NCBI GenBank assembly: GCA_946408025.1
Contig: CAMJQJ010000005.1
Coordinates: forward strand, 1-55,189
Direction of reading: 5' to 3'
DNA: 55,189 bases
Origin: an uncultured Faecalitalea sp.
Lineage (GTDB): Bacteria; Bacillota_I; Bacilli_A; Erysipelotrichales; Erysipelotrichaceae
Positions within the stretch are counted from its first letter, which is position 1. Every line of letters starts with the position of its first letter. Below are positions 1-8,386 of this stretch, in pieces. The notes beneath the pieces are model-generated. The model saw only the letters and a list, made by a program, of their open reading frames with translations. It had not been told where the DNA came from and did not search any database. The translations under genes were made by a program, and so were the position numbers.

Positions 1-56
1 ATGTAACACCAATTCCACATAACGGATGTCGTCCACCAAAACGACCTCGTGGATAG
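1..56 (+). CDS. rpsK: 30S ribosomal protein S11, C-terminal end (partial)
   Basis: The first 56 bases read in frame as the conserved C-terminus of ribosomal protein S11, ending HNGCRPPKRPRG and a TAG stop at 54-56. The rest of the gene lies upstream of the window. S11 binds 16S rRNA in the platform of the 30S subunit. The order rpsK-rpoA-rplQ is the standard end of the Firmicute alpha operon, which supports the call although only 18 complete codons are visible. Confidence 0.9.
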   Translation, partial: VTPIPHNGCRPPKRPRG

Positions 57-70
57 TAAGGAGGCAATAG

Positions 71-1021
71 ATGCAGGAATTCGAAAGAGCTTCATTTCAC
101 AAAGAGTTTGTAGATGAAGAAAACAATACTGGATCTTATGTTTTTGAACCTCTTGAAAGAGGCTTTGGAACTACAGTAGGCAGCACGATCAAAAATACAA
201 TGTTATCAAACTTACCAGGTTGCGCTGTTATTGGTTTTAAAATTGAAGGATGCACAAAAGATCAGACCGTGATCAAAGGAATCCTTGAAGATGTAAATAC
301 TCTTTCTTTAAATTTGAAGGCTTTAAAAATTTCTTGTGAAAGTGAAGGAATCAAAGCACTTCACATTTCAAAAAAAGGACCAGCAATCATTCAGGCAGCT
401 GATATTATTTGTCCTGAAGAGGTTGAAATCGTGGATTCTGAACAAGTGATCTGCACTTTAGAAAAAGGAATGTCACTTGAAATGGATCTATATGCTTGCC
501 TTGGAACAGGATATAAGAGCTCATTGGAAAATGAAGAAGAATACAATTTAGGTGAAGATGTTGTATTCCTTGATGCGATGTTCACACCAGTAAAAAGTGC
601 TGATTATTTATCTGAACCAGCACGTGTTGGACAGGATGCAAAATATGACAAAGTTCATTTTACAGTAACGACAAATGGAACTATTACACCTTTACAGGCT
701 ATTACTCGTGCTGCTGCATTCTGTGTTAAGAATTTAGATGTGTTAGTACCATTAGCGGATCTAAAACTGGAAGAAAGTTTTATGGTACAGCAACCACATG
801 TTGAAGATACCAAGAAAGTTAATACAATGATGATCGAAGATTTAGATCTGTCTGTACGTTCTTACAATTGCTTGAAACGTGCAGGTATTCAGACCGTGGA
901 TGAATTAACTCAAAAAACTGAAGATGAAATGATGCATGTTAAAAATCTAGGAAAGAAATCATTGAAAGAAGTAAAGGACAAAATGTTCCAGTTAGGTTTG
1001 TTCTTTAAATCTTATGAGTAG
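71..1021 (+). CDS. rpoA: DNA-directed RNA polymerase subunit alpha
   Basis: Encodes a 316-residue alpha subunit of RNA polymerase, the normal length for Firmicutes. The N-terminal assembly domain is recognisable from residues 20-50 ([20 protein letters not shown], the alpha dimerisation signature) and the C-terminal domain from about 250 ([20 protein letters not shown], then [13 protein letters not shown]), which contacts UP elements and activators. A strong ribosome binding site, AAGGAGG, at 58-64 lies 6 nt before the ATG. It sits 14 nt after rpsK and 14 nt before rplQ, so all three are cotranscribed. Nothing unusual is seen. Confidence 0.98.
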   Translation: MQEFERASFHKEFVDEENNTGSYVFEPLERGFGTTVGSTIKNTMLSNLPGCAVIGFKIEGCTKDQTVIKGILEDVNTLSLNLKALKISCESEGIKALHISKKGPAIIQAADIICPEEVEIVDSEQVICTLEKGMSLEMDLYACLGTGYKSSLENEEEYNLGEDVVFLDAMFTPVKSADYLSEPARVGQDAKYDKVHFTVTTNGTITPLQAITRAAAFCVKNLDVLVPLADLKLEESFMVQQPHVEDTKKVNTMMIEDLDLSVRSYNCLKRAGIQTVDELTQKTEDEMMHVKNLGKKSLKEVKDKMFQLGLFFKSYE

Positions 1022-1035
1022 CAGGAGGAGCAACT

Positions 1036-1398
1036 ATGTGGAATCGTAGATTAGGAAGAACAGCAGATCACAGAAAAGCACTATTGAGAAACATGGCAAC
1101 ATCTTTGATTGAAAACGAACAGATCGAAACAACAGAGATGAAGGCAAAAGAACTAAGTGCTGTAATGGATAAACTGGTAACATTGGCAAAACGCAATGAT
1201 CTACATGCACGTCGACAGGCAGCAGCATATGTAAGAAATGTTGAAGTGGATGATGAAGGAACAACAGCATTGCAGAAATTGTTCAATGAAATCGGGCCAA
1301 GATATGCTGAAAGAAACGGTGGATACACAACAGTGATCAAGACAAGAATCCGTCGTGGAGATGCAGCACCAATGGCAATCGTTCAATTCGTGAAGTAG
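1036..1398 (+). CDS. rplQ: 50S ribosomal protein L17
   Basis: Encodes a 120-residue ribosomal protein L17. The start [20 protein letters not shown] and the end [13 protein letters not shown] are family signatures. L17 binds 23S rRNA near the exit tunnel. AGGAGG at 1023-1028 gives a strong ribosome binding site. It is the last gene of the rpsK-rpoA-rplQ operon: the terminator stem begins inside the last codons, so the TAG stop is part of the hairpin. Confidence 0.97.
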   Translation: MWNRRLGRTADHRKALLRNMATSLIENEQIETTEMKAKELSAVMDKLVTLAKRNDLHARRQAAAYVRNVEVDDEGTTALQKLFNEIGPRYAERNGGYTTVIKTRIRRGDAAPMAIVQFVK

Positions 1399-1418
1399 GA
1401 AACTACTTCACTTTTTTT
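1390..1418 (+). terminator. Intrinsic terminator of the alpha operon
   Basis: A perfect 9-bp stem, GTGAAGTAG (1390-1398) with CTACTTCAC (1403-1411), is closed by a GAAA tetraloop and followed by seven T. The last two codons and the stop of rplQ form the left arm. Confidence 0.93.
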
Positions 1419-1458
1419 GTCCTTTCCTATAAAATAGTCGTGTTAAAAGAGGGATTAT

Positions 1459-3210
1459 ATGTTAATTTCAGTAGATAACTTAACAAAATATATCAATGAA
1501 AAATGTATTGTAAAAAAAGGGTCTTTTACGATTGAAGAAAACGATAAAGTTGCTTTGATTGGTGTAAATGGAACGGGTAAATCTACCTTAATGAAGATCT
1601 TGGCAGGAATCCAAACATACGAAGAGGGCAAGATCATTAAAAAGAATGGTTTAAAAGTTCATTTTTTACATCAGAATCCAAGTTTTACCAGTAAAACGAT
1701 CTGGGAAGAAATTGCTTCTATCAATAAGAAGAATAATCATAAAGTCGAAGATTATGAAATGAAATCTATCCTTACCAAATTTGGGTTAAATGATTTTGAT
1801 AAACAAATTGATGTTTTATCAGGTGGTCAAAGGAAACGACTTGCTCTAGCTTGTGCCTTGTTGACAAAATGTGATTTATTATTGTTGGATGAACCAACAA
1901 ACCATTTGGATAATTCCATGGTGGAATGGTTAGAAAATTATTTAATCAAAATGAACACGGCTTTATTGATGGTAACTCATGACCGTTATTTTCTAGATTC
2001 GATCTGCAATAAGATCATTGAGCTGGATCAAGGCGATTTTTACATTCATAAAGGGAATTATGAAGTATATTTAAAGAATAAAGAAACACGTATTGAGCTT
2101 GAAAATCAGGCAATTATCAAGCATAAAAATCTTTATAATAAAGAACTGGCCTGGGTTCGTGCAGGTGTACAGGCTCGTTCGACAAAATCAAAAGCACGAC
2201 TTGATCGTTTTGAAGAATTGAGAAATATACGCTTTAAAGAACAAGAAAAATCATTTGAATTAGTCACTCCAACAAAAAGGTTAGGTAAGAAGACCATTGA
2301 ATGGAATGATCTAGGTTTTGGCTATGATAAAAATCTTCTGTTTAAAGATTTTAGCTATTCTTTATTGCGAAACGATCGTATTGGAATCATTGGTCCAAAT
2401 GGGTGTGGAAAATCCACATTGTTGGAAATCTTATCGGGAAATTTAAAACCAACTTCAGGTTCTATTGAGTTTGGTGATACTGTCAGTATTGGATATTTCC
2501 GTCAGGGTGATAAAAATGTTGATACTTCAATGCGAGTTATTGATTATATCGAAGAAGTAGCGCAAGTTATTGAATATAAAAAACAAATGATTACAGCTGC
2601 CGGCATGTTAGAGCGATTCTTGTTTGATCGTAATATGCATTATACGACCATTGACAGGCTCTCTGGTGGCGAAAGAAGAAGGTTGTATTTGTGTCGTGTC
2701 TTGATGCAGGCACCAAATATTCTTTTCTTGGACGAACCGACAAATGATCTAGATATCATGACCCTTGATATTTTGGAAGATTATTTGGATGATTTTTCTG
2801 GAGCTATTATTACCGTAAGTCATGATCGTTATTTTTTAGATCGTGTCTGCGATAAGGTTTTTGTTCACCAGGACGATCTTACATTTAAACCATATGTAGG
2901 TGGATATAGCGATTATATATTGAAGTCAAAAGAAGAAAAAGAAGTTCATATCAAAGAAAAAAAAGTATATAAACGCCCAAAACAAAACAAACTTACATAT
3001 ATGGAAAAAAAGGAATATGAAGAGATTACAGCTAAGATTCCTTTATTGGAAGATGAAATAGATCATTTAAATGAAGTAATCAACGAAGTGGCAAGCGATT
3101 ATGAAAAATTAAAAGAAGCAACAGATAAACGTGATCAAATAGAAGAAGAGTTGGAAACACTCACGATGCGTTGGATGGAATTGGAAGAAAAACAAGAAGG
3201 TTTATCTTAG
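1459..3210 (+). CDS. ABC-F family ATPase, Uup-like
   Basis: A 583-residue protein with two ABC ATPase cassettes and no membrane segments, the hallmark of ABC-F proteins that act on ribosomes. Walker A motifs are GVNGTGKST (about 35) and GPNGCGKST (about 313). Signature motifs are LSGGQRKRLAL and LSGGERRRLYL. Walker B segments (LLLLDEPTNHLD, ILFLDEPTNDLD) are intact, so both sites should hydrolyse ATP. A lysine-rich linker joins the cassettes, and the last 90 residues form a charged coiled coil, as in the Uup subgroup. A role in resolving stalled ribosomes or in genome stability follows from the family. Antibiotic protection cannot be read from the sequence. The next gene follows after 1 nt. 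Confidence 0.9.
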   Translation: MLISVDNLTKYINEKCIVKKGSFTIEENDKVALIGVNGTGKSTLMKILAGIQTYEEGKIIKKNGLKVHFLHQNPSFTSKTIWEEIASINKKNNHKVEDYEMKSILTKFGLNDFDKQIDVLSGGQRKRLALACALLTKCDLLLLDEPTNHLDNSMVEWLENYLIKMNTALLMVTHDRYFLDSICNKIIELDQGDFYIHKGNYEVYLKNKETRIELENQAIIKHKNLYNKELAWVRAGVQARSTKSKARLDRFEELRNIRFKEQEKSFELVTPTKRLGKKTIEWNDLGFGYDKNLLFKDFSYSLLRNDRIGIIGPNGCGKSTLLEILSGNLKPTSGSIEFGDTVSIGYFRQGDKNVDTSMRVIDYIEEVAQVIEYKKQMITAAGMLERFLFDRNMHYTTIDRLSGGERRRLYLCRVLMQAPNILFLDEPTNDLDIMTLDILEDYLDDFSGAIITVSHDRYFLDRVCDKVFVHQDDLTFKPYVGGYSDYILKSKEEKEVHIKEKKVYKRPKQNKLTYMEKKEYEEITAKIPLLEDEIDHLNEVINEVASDYEKLKEATDKRDQIEEELETLTMRWMELEEKQEGLS

Positions 3211-3211
3211 G

Positions 3212-4147
3212 ATGAAACAGGAATTTTTTAAAAAACCATTAAATGTTGTTTTGATTGCGATCTTTTGTACAACGTTGTGGGGAAGTGCGGCTCCATTCAT
3301 TAAAACAGGTTATGCATTATTTGATATTGCCTCAAATGACACAGCTTCGATTCTTGTCTTTGCGGGTCTTCGTTTTGCCTTGGCTGGCGTTCTTGTAATT
3401 ATTGCCGGTTCAAAGATTCAAAATAAGGTCTTATTACCAGTAAAGAAAAGCATAAAAGGCATCTTTGTCTTATCAATCTTTCAGACCATGGGACAATATT
3501 TCTTTTATTATGTTGGCTTAGCACACACTAGTGGTGTCAATGGAGCAATCATCACTGGAACGGGAGCTTTTATTTCTTTGTTGGTGGCTGCACTGGTGTT
3601 TAAATATGAGAGAATGGATTTGAATAAAGTAACAGGTTGTATGTTAGGTTTTATAGGGATCGTATTGATGAATCTTGATGATTTTGCCAGTTTAAAAGTT
3701 TCTTTTTTAGGGGATGGTTTAGTCTTATGCAGCCAGCTATGCAGCTCATTTTCAGCTTCTTTTATTAAAAAATATACCCAGTCCTTTAACGCGGTCATGT
3801 TGAGTGGATATCAATTCTTTTTAGGTGGTATCTTGTTGACATTGATTGGGCTCCTTATGGGAGGAAGCCTTTCTTTGACAAATGTTTCTGGAATGTTGGT
3901 ATTGGTCTATTTGGCTTTTGTATCAGCTTGTGCTTATACATTATGGGGGATTTTATTGTCGTATCACCCTGTTAGCAAAATTGGTATCTTTAATTGTTTG
4001 ATTCCTGTTGTCGGTGTATTGTTATCAAGCTTGATCTTACATGAAGAGGCATTCTCGATGAATATCATATTTGCATTGATCTTTATTAGCTTTGGTATCT
4101 ATTTTGTTTCTAAAGAAAAAGATCCATCGACCATGGATGCTTCGTAA
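3212..4147 (+). CDS. EamA/DMT-family transporter
   Basis: A 311-residue integral membrane protein with about ten hydrophobic helices arranged as two EamA repeats (roughly 14-150 and 165-300). The N-terminal motif TTLWGSAAPFIKTGY resembles the WGS/WGG motif of drug/metabolite transporters. Its start follows the ABC-F stop after a single base, with the ribosome binding site inside that gene's end, so the two are cotranscribed. The substrate cannot be assigned from sequence. A second, distant member of the family lies at 35.9 kb. Confidence 0.88.
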   Translation: MKQEFFKKPLNVVLIAIFCTTLWGSAAPFIKTGYALFDIASNDTASILVFAGLRFALAGVLVIIAGSKIQNKVLLPVKKSIKGIFVLSIFQTMGQYFFYYVGLAHTSGVNGAIITGTGAFISLLVAALVFKYERMDLNKVTGCMLGFIGIVLMNLDDFASLKVSFLGDGLVLCSQLCSSFSASFIKKYTQSFNAVMLSGYQFFLGGILLTLIGLLMGGSLSLTNVSGMLVLVYLAFVSACAYTLWGILLSYHPVSKIGIFNCLIPVVGVLLSSLILHEEAFSMNIIFALIFISFGIYFVSKEKDPSTMDAS

Positions 4148-4159
4148 TATATTTTTTAT

Positions 4160-4190
4160 AAATCGCAGGTTGATAACTTGCGATTTTTAT
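4160..4190 (+). terminator. Intrinsic terminator after the EamA gene
   Basis: A roughly 12-bp stem, 4160-4171 with 4175-4186, contains one G-U pair and a 3-base loop. It runs into a T-rich tail. Confidence 0.85.
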
Positions 4191-4217
4191 TTTATTTTGA
4201 ATATAGAAGTAGTTTTT

Positions 4218-5155
4218 ATGAAGAAGATCGTAAAAGTAGATCCTTATTATGAACATAGAATGTGGGGAGGTAGCAAGCGTTTAGTTGAAGAGTTTTACTA
4301 TCAAACAGACATAGCTCCTTTAGGGGAGGTTTACAATGTTGTTGCTTTGCCTAATCATGCGGATTGTTTTGTTCCAGAGATGGATATGACCTTATCAAAA
4401 CTATATGAAGAAAAACCAGATTGATTTGAATGCGAAACTGAGCAGTTGCCTATTCGAGTAAATATATTAGATCCAATGGCAGATTTATCAATTCAGATTC
4501 ATCCAGACGATGATTTTGCCAAAACATACAATGGAGGTAGAGAAAAGCCAGAAGCATGGGTTGTTTTAGATGTACCAGAAGATGGTTATATCGAATTCGG
4601 TCATCATGCCAAAATAAAAGAATAGTTTATCTCTATGGTCGAAACAAAGGAATTGGATAAACTTCTACGATATCTAAAAACGCCTGTGAATGGTTTTATC
4701 GATATACCAACTGGAACGCTTCATGCGATTGGAAAAGGTGTGTTAACCTATAATATTTCAAGGAATGCAGATCTTACATTGCGCTTATATGATTATGATC
4801 GCATTGATATAAAAAAAGATCCATTCAACCAGAAGAAGTATATGAGAATGAGAATATTCCAGATAAAATGATTGCATTTCAACAATATCCCTATGCGAAT
4901 GAATTTGGTTGTAAGATAACAAGATATTGGGATTAACCGGGTTTATATACTTTGATGCGAATTAAAACGGAAACAGAAGGAAAATTTCTGCATGATCGTT
5001 TTGTCTTTTATATTTGTATAAAAGGAGAAGGTTTAATCAATGAAATGCATGTTCGACAAGGTGAAACAATCTTAGTTCCAGATCACATGGGTTGGCTTAA
5101 GATAAATGGAAAATTGGATTTATTCTTAGCTTCTTATAGGAATCAACACATATAA
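4218..5155 (+). pseudogene. manA: Mannose-6-phosphate isomerase, degenerate
   Basis: Concatenated reading frames reproduce a type I mannose-6-phosphate isomerase (mannose-6-P to fructose-6-P). The pieces are an N-terminus with YEHRMWGGSKRL, the metal-site motif IQIHPDDDFAKTYNGG...EAW, then GFIDIPTGTLHAIGKG and LRLYDYDRID, and a C-terminal cupin-like segment. The frame is broken by an in-frame TGA at 4422, a TAG at 4623, a shift of frame between about 4826 and 4850, and a TAA at 4934. Four independent lesions make a sequencing error unlikely, so the gene is dead. All segments remain in order and similar in length to the intact family, which points to recent decay. The ATG at 4218 is the likely original start. 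Confidence 0.9.
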
Positions 5156-5182
5156 AAAGAAGTAAGACAAGCGTCTTACTTC
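5154..5182 (-). terminator. Terminator of the serC-serA-PHP operon
   Basis: Perfect 10-bp stem: GAAGTAAGAC (5159-5168) pairs with GTCTTACTTC (5173-5182) across a 4-base loop. On the minus strand it is followed by five T. The stop codon of the PHP gene (5176-5178) is inside the stem. Confidence 0.9.
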
Positions 5183-5961
5183 AATAATTCAAAGAAACGT
5201 GCGACATCTTCAGGATAGTGGGCGTCGCTGGCACTGATGATCTCGACGTTTTTTTCTTTTAGGATATTTCTAAAATCATCGTTTAGGCCAATATCTGGAT
5301 GATGATAGCGATAATGAGCACCAGTATTATCTTCCATCTTTACGTGATATTTGATAGATAGATCGGCAAGTTCTTGATAAGTATCATGTAGATCATAACC
5401 TGGATCATATCCATACATCTTTATGACATCAGGATGTCCAATCTGTGTAAAAAGATTCGAACGTATAGCTCCTTTTAAATTTTCATAGTATTTCTGATAG
5501 ATTTCTTTAGGATCGCGTTTATCCCAAAGTAATTGCCGGCTGAAGGCATCCATATCATATAGATATCCATCAACGGAGTGTACACTACCAACAAGAAAAT
5601 CGTATGGGTAAGATGTAAGCAGGGGTTTTAGAAAATCTTCATAGCCAGGCATATAACACACTTCTAGGCCAAAGCTAACTTGAATAGGTAATTCTTCTTG
5701 TTTGAGTTCTTTGATCAGGGCATGATATTCCTTGATTGAATTTTTTTGCTTTTTCTCAAACCACTCTCGCTGCACATCAATCTTACAGATTCCTTCATAC
5801 ATATCTTTGAATTCATAAAAACGATGCGTATGATCAAGAATTTGAATGTGTTTTAAACCTTTATTTATCGCAGCTTGGATAAATGCGTAAACTGTATCTT
5901 TAGATAGATCACCATTTTCTAGATGGGTGTGACCGTCGATATAATGTTTATTCTCCAGCAT
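5176..5961 (-). CDS. PHP-domain phosphatase, candidate phosphoserine or histidinol phosphatase
   Basis: A 261-residue PHP-superfamily metal-dependent phosphatase. Metal-binding motifs are in order: DGHTHLENG (His11, His13), ILDHTH, GLEVCYMPG, GSVHSVDG, IGHPD and ISASDAHYP. By similarity it belongs with HisK-type histidinol-phosphatases. The reading frame is open further upstream, but I choose the ATG at 5961 because it starts just before the first metal motif and overlaps serA by 14 nt. No his gene is nearby. It is the third gene after serC and serA, exactly where the phosphoserine phosphatase step would be expected, and no HAD-type serB is seen here. The phosphoserine role is inference from context. 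Confidence 0.8.
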   Translation of the reverse strand: MLENKHYIDGHTHLENGDLSKDTVYAFIQAAINKGLKHIQILDHTHRFYEFKDMYEGICKIDVQREWFEKKQKNSIKEYHALIKELKQEELPIQVSFGLEVCYMPGYEDFLKPLLTSYPYDFLVGSVHSVDGYLYDMDAFSRQLLWDKRDPKEIYQKYYENLKGAIRSNLFTQIGHPDVIKMYGYDPGYDLHDTYQELADLSIKYHVKMEDNTGAHYRYHHPDIGLNDDFRNILKEKNVEIISASDAHYPEDVARFFELLK

Positions 5962-7114
5962 ATGTCGTAACTCTTGTGACACCATCGATCTGTTGAATCT
6001 TATTGATGATGGCATCACCAACTTCATGGTCTAAATCTAACATTGTATAGGCAATATCTTTTCTTGATTTGTTTAATAAGTTTTCGATATTGACGTTTTC
6101 TGTAGAGAGCGTATCGGTGATCTTAGTTAACATCTTAGGGATGTTTTTGTGAATAATACAAATTCTAAATTTATGGTTAAAGTCCATGATTGCTTCTGGC
6201 ATGTTAACAGAGTTTTTGATATTTCCATATTGTAAGAAATGGATTGTTTCTTTGGCAGCCATCACAGCACAGTTATCTTCACTTTCACTAGTTGAAGCCC
6301 CTAAATGAGGGATAGGAATAACACGTGGATGTCCAGCTAATTTAGGTGTTGGAAAGTCAGTGATGTAGCAGCTAACCTTACCAGAATCCAAAGCTTCTAA
6401 CATATCGTCTTCATTGATTAATCCACCACGAGCAAAGTTTAAGATCTTTACCCCGTTTTTCATCATATCCAAAGCGTCTTTATTGATGATGCCCTTGGTT
6501 TGATCGTTTTGGGGAATATGTAAAGTGATAAAATCACACTTTTTATAAATGTCTTCTATAGCTTTTTCATGTTTGACATAACGTGAAAGATTCCAAGCAG
6601 CATCAACAGACATATACGGATCATACCCGTGTACGTCCATATCAAAACGCAAAGCTAAATTGGCTACTTGAATACCAATAGCTCCACAACCAATTACACC
6701 TAGGGATTTTTTTGCCAGTTCATTACCGGCATACTGTTTCTTTTGTTTTTCCATATCTTTGGCTAGGTTTTCATTGTTGGTTTGGCCTTTGGCCCATTCA
6801 ATACCATGGTAGATATCACGGCTGGCCATCAACATGCCCGCAAAAACAAGTTCTTTGACTGCGTTTGAATTTGCTCCCGGTGTGTTAAAAACAACGATTC
6901 CTTTTTTTGTACATGTTTCGATATCAATATTGTTGACACCAGCACCAGCACGGGCAATTGATTTTAAATTAGAGTTATAATCGATATCAAATAGGTTTGC
7001 ACTTCTTACTAGGATCGCATCTTCATTTTCCATGTCTTCGCTTACATCATATCGTTCATCGAATGCATTGATTCCTATAGGTGCAATATTGTTATAGAGT
7101 TTGATCTTATACAT
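5948..7114 (-). CDS. serA: D-3-phosphoglycerate dehydrogenase
   Basis: 388-residue first enzyme of serine synthesis, oxidising 3-phosphoglycerate with NAD. The Rossmann motif GVIGCGAIG is at 139-147, the catalytic Arg in FARGGLINED at 229 and the catalytic His in PHLGAST at 270. Residues 316-388 form an ACT domain, the usual site of serine feedback, so this is the short type without an extra intervening domain. Odd point: the segment FPTPKL (254-259) has Lys258 where relatives I recall carry the Glu of the Arg-Glu-His triad. It starts 1 nt after the serC stop and overlaps the PHP gene by 14 nt, so the three genes form one operon. Confidence 0.93.
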   Translation of the reverse strand: MYKIKLYNNIAPIGINAFDERYDVSEDMENEDAILVRSANLFDIDYNSNLKSIARAGAGVNNIDIETCTKKGIVVFNTPGANSNAVKELVFAGMLMASRDIYHGIEWAKGQTNNENLAKDMEKQKKQYAGNELAKKSLGVIGCGAIGIQVANLALRFDMDVHGYDPYMSVDAAWNLSRYVKHEKAIEDIYKKCDFITLHIPQNDQTKGIINKDALDMMKNGVKILNFARGGLINEDDMLEALDSGKVSCYITDFPTPKLAGHPRVIPIPHLGASTSESEDNCAVMAAKETIHFLQYGNIKNSVNMPEAIMDFNHKFRICIIHKNIPKMLTKITDTLSTENVNIENLLNKSRKDIAYTMLDLDHEVGDAIINKIQQIDGVTRVTTYAGE

Positions 7115-7115
7115 A

Positions 7116-8201
7116 TTAATTTTCTCCTATATTTTCTTCTTCAAATTTTTTCATGAATTTGATCAATGCTTCAACACCTTCAATAGGCATTGCGTTATAA
7201 AGGCTGGCACGCATACCGCCAACACTTCTATGTCCTTTTAGGTTGACCAAACCAGCTTCTGTGGCTTCTTTGACAAATTTTTTGTCAAGTTCTGGATCAC
7301 CGGTTACAAATGGGATGTTTGTATAAGAACGATCTTCTTTGTTGACCGGATTAGAATATAGTTTAGAGCCATCGATATAGTCATATAACATTTTGGCACG
7401 TTTATGTGTAATCTTTTCCATCTCTTTTAGACCACCAATTTGTTCTTCGATCCATTCTAAGACCAATCCAACGATATAGATGGCATATGTTGGAGGTGTG
7501 TTATACATTGAATCGTTATCAGCATATGTCTTGTAGTTTAACATATCTGGGATTTGATCATTTTCCTGTAACAAAGTTTTCTTGATGATGACAACAGTAA
7601 CACCGGCAGGTCCCATATTCTTTTGAGCACCTGCAAAGATCAAATCGTATCTTGATACATCTGTTGGTTCACTTAAAATGCAGCTTGATAAATCCGCAAC
7701 CAATAATTTTCCATCGTGAACTGGTAATTCTTTATATTTAGTTCCATAAATCGTGTTGTTTTCGCAGATATATAAGTAATCTGAATCTGGTGTTAGATCT
7801 TCTTTTGTGATCTTTGGAATATAGGTGAAGTTATCATCCTGACTAGAGGCAATGACATTTACTTTGCCTAGTTTCTTTTGCTGGGCGATAGCTTTCTTTG
7901 TCCATTGCCCAGTATTGATGATATCTGCACTATGTTTTAAAAGGTTTATGGCCGTCATGATAAATTGCATAGAACCTCCCCCTTGAATAAAGAGAATTTC
8001 ATAATCTTCAGGGATGTTCATTAGTCTTCTTAAACGGTCTTTACATGTATGTAATATATCTTCAAATGCTTTGGAGCGATGGGACATTTCCATGACACTC
8101 ATGCCACTTCCGTGAGCGTCCAGCATTTCTTTGCTTGCTTTTTTTAAAACCCATTCAGGTAGGCAGGCAGGTCCTGCGCTAAAGTTATAAACTCTACTCA
8201 T
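7116..8201 (-). CDS. serC: Phosphoserine aminotransferase
   Basis: 361 residues, the usual length. It converts 3-phosphohydroxypyruvate and glutamate to phosphoserine using PLP. The N-terminal YNFSAGPACLPEWVL and the PLP-lysine region FAGAQKNMGPAG (Lys194) are diagnostic of SerC, and the substrate-binding region near HRSVGGMRASLYNAM is intact. It is the first gene of serC-serA-PHP, with a consensus-like promoter on the minus strand and a short leader that holds a small hairpin. The ribosome binding site is weak (AGG about 8 nt upstream). Confidence 0.95.
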   Translation of the reverse strand: MSRVYNFSAGPACLPEWVLKKASKEMLDAHGSGMSVMEMSHRSKAFEDILHTCKDRLRRLMNIPEDYEILFIQGGGSMQFIMTAINLLKHSADIINTGQWTKKAIAQQKKLGKVNVIASSQDDNFTYIPKITKEDLTPDSDYLYICENNTIYGTKYKELPVHDGKLLVADLSSCILSEPTDVSRYDLIFAGAQKNMGPAGVTVVIIKKTLLQENDQIPDMLNYKTYADNDSMYNTPPTYAIYIVGLVLEWIEEQIGGLKEMEKITHKRAKMLYDYIDGSKLYSNPVNKEDRSYTNIPFVTGDPELDKKFVKEATEAGLVNLKGHRSVGGMRASLYNAMPIEGVEALIKFMKKFEEENIGEN

Positions 8202-8211
8202 CTTGTTACCT

Positions 8212-8234
8212 GGTGGTTGATCGCTTCAGCCACC
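8212..8234 (-). other. Small hairpin in the serC leader
   Basis: GGTGG at 8212-8216 and CCACC at 8230-8234 can form a 5-bp GC-rich stem just upstream of the weak serC ribosome binding site. It has no T run, so it is not an intrinsic terminator. It might affect translation start. It is short enough to be chance. Confidence 0.3.
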
Positions 8235-8258
8235 TTATCCTTTCTGATAATACACATG

Positions 8259-8286
8259 ATTATACTCTTGTTTTATGAGAATTCAA
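8259..8286 (-). promoter_or_regulatory. Promoter of serC-serA-PHP
   Basis: On the minus strand, TTGAAT (8281-8286) and a perfect TATAAT (8259-8264) are separated by 16 nt. This places the transcript start about 50 nt before serC. Confidence 0.7.
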
Positions 8287-8386
8287 GAAAAATGTTCATA
8301 AATTATAATCAAATGTACATAAAATGAGCACAAAATATTTTGTAACGAATTAAATTTTATTATGTTATACTGTTTGTGGTGATTAT

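Noticed and set aside
1428-1435. Promoter for the ABC-F gene (TATAAA/TAAAAT)
   Set aside because: A -10-like sequence exists but the only -35 candidate lies in the rplQ terminator and matches poorly. I could not support it.
1459-3210. Antibiotic-resistance ABC-F (ribosome protection) gene
   Set aside because: The C-terminal coiled coil and linker fit the housekeeping Uup type. Resistance cannot be inferred from sequence alone.
5962-6027. Longer N-terminus for the PHP gene
   Set aside because: The extra 22 residues lie inside serA in another frame and precede the conserved PHP start; the ATG at 5961 gives a usual length.
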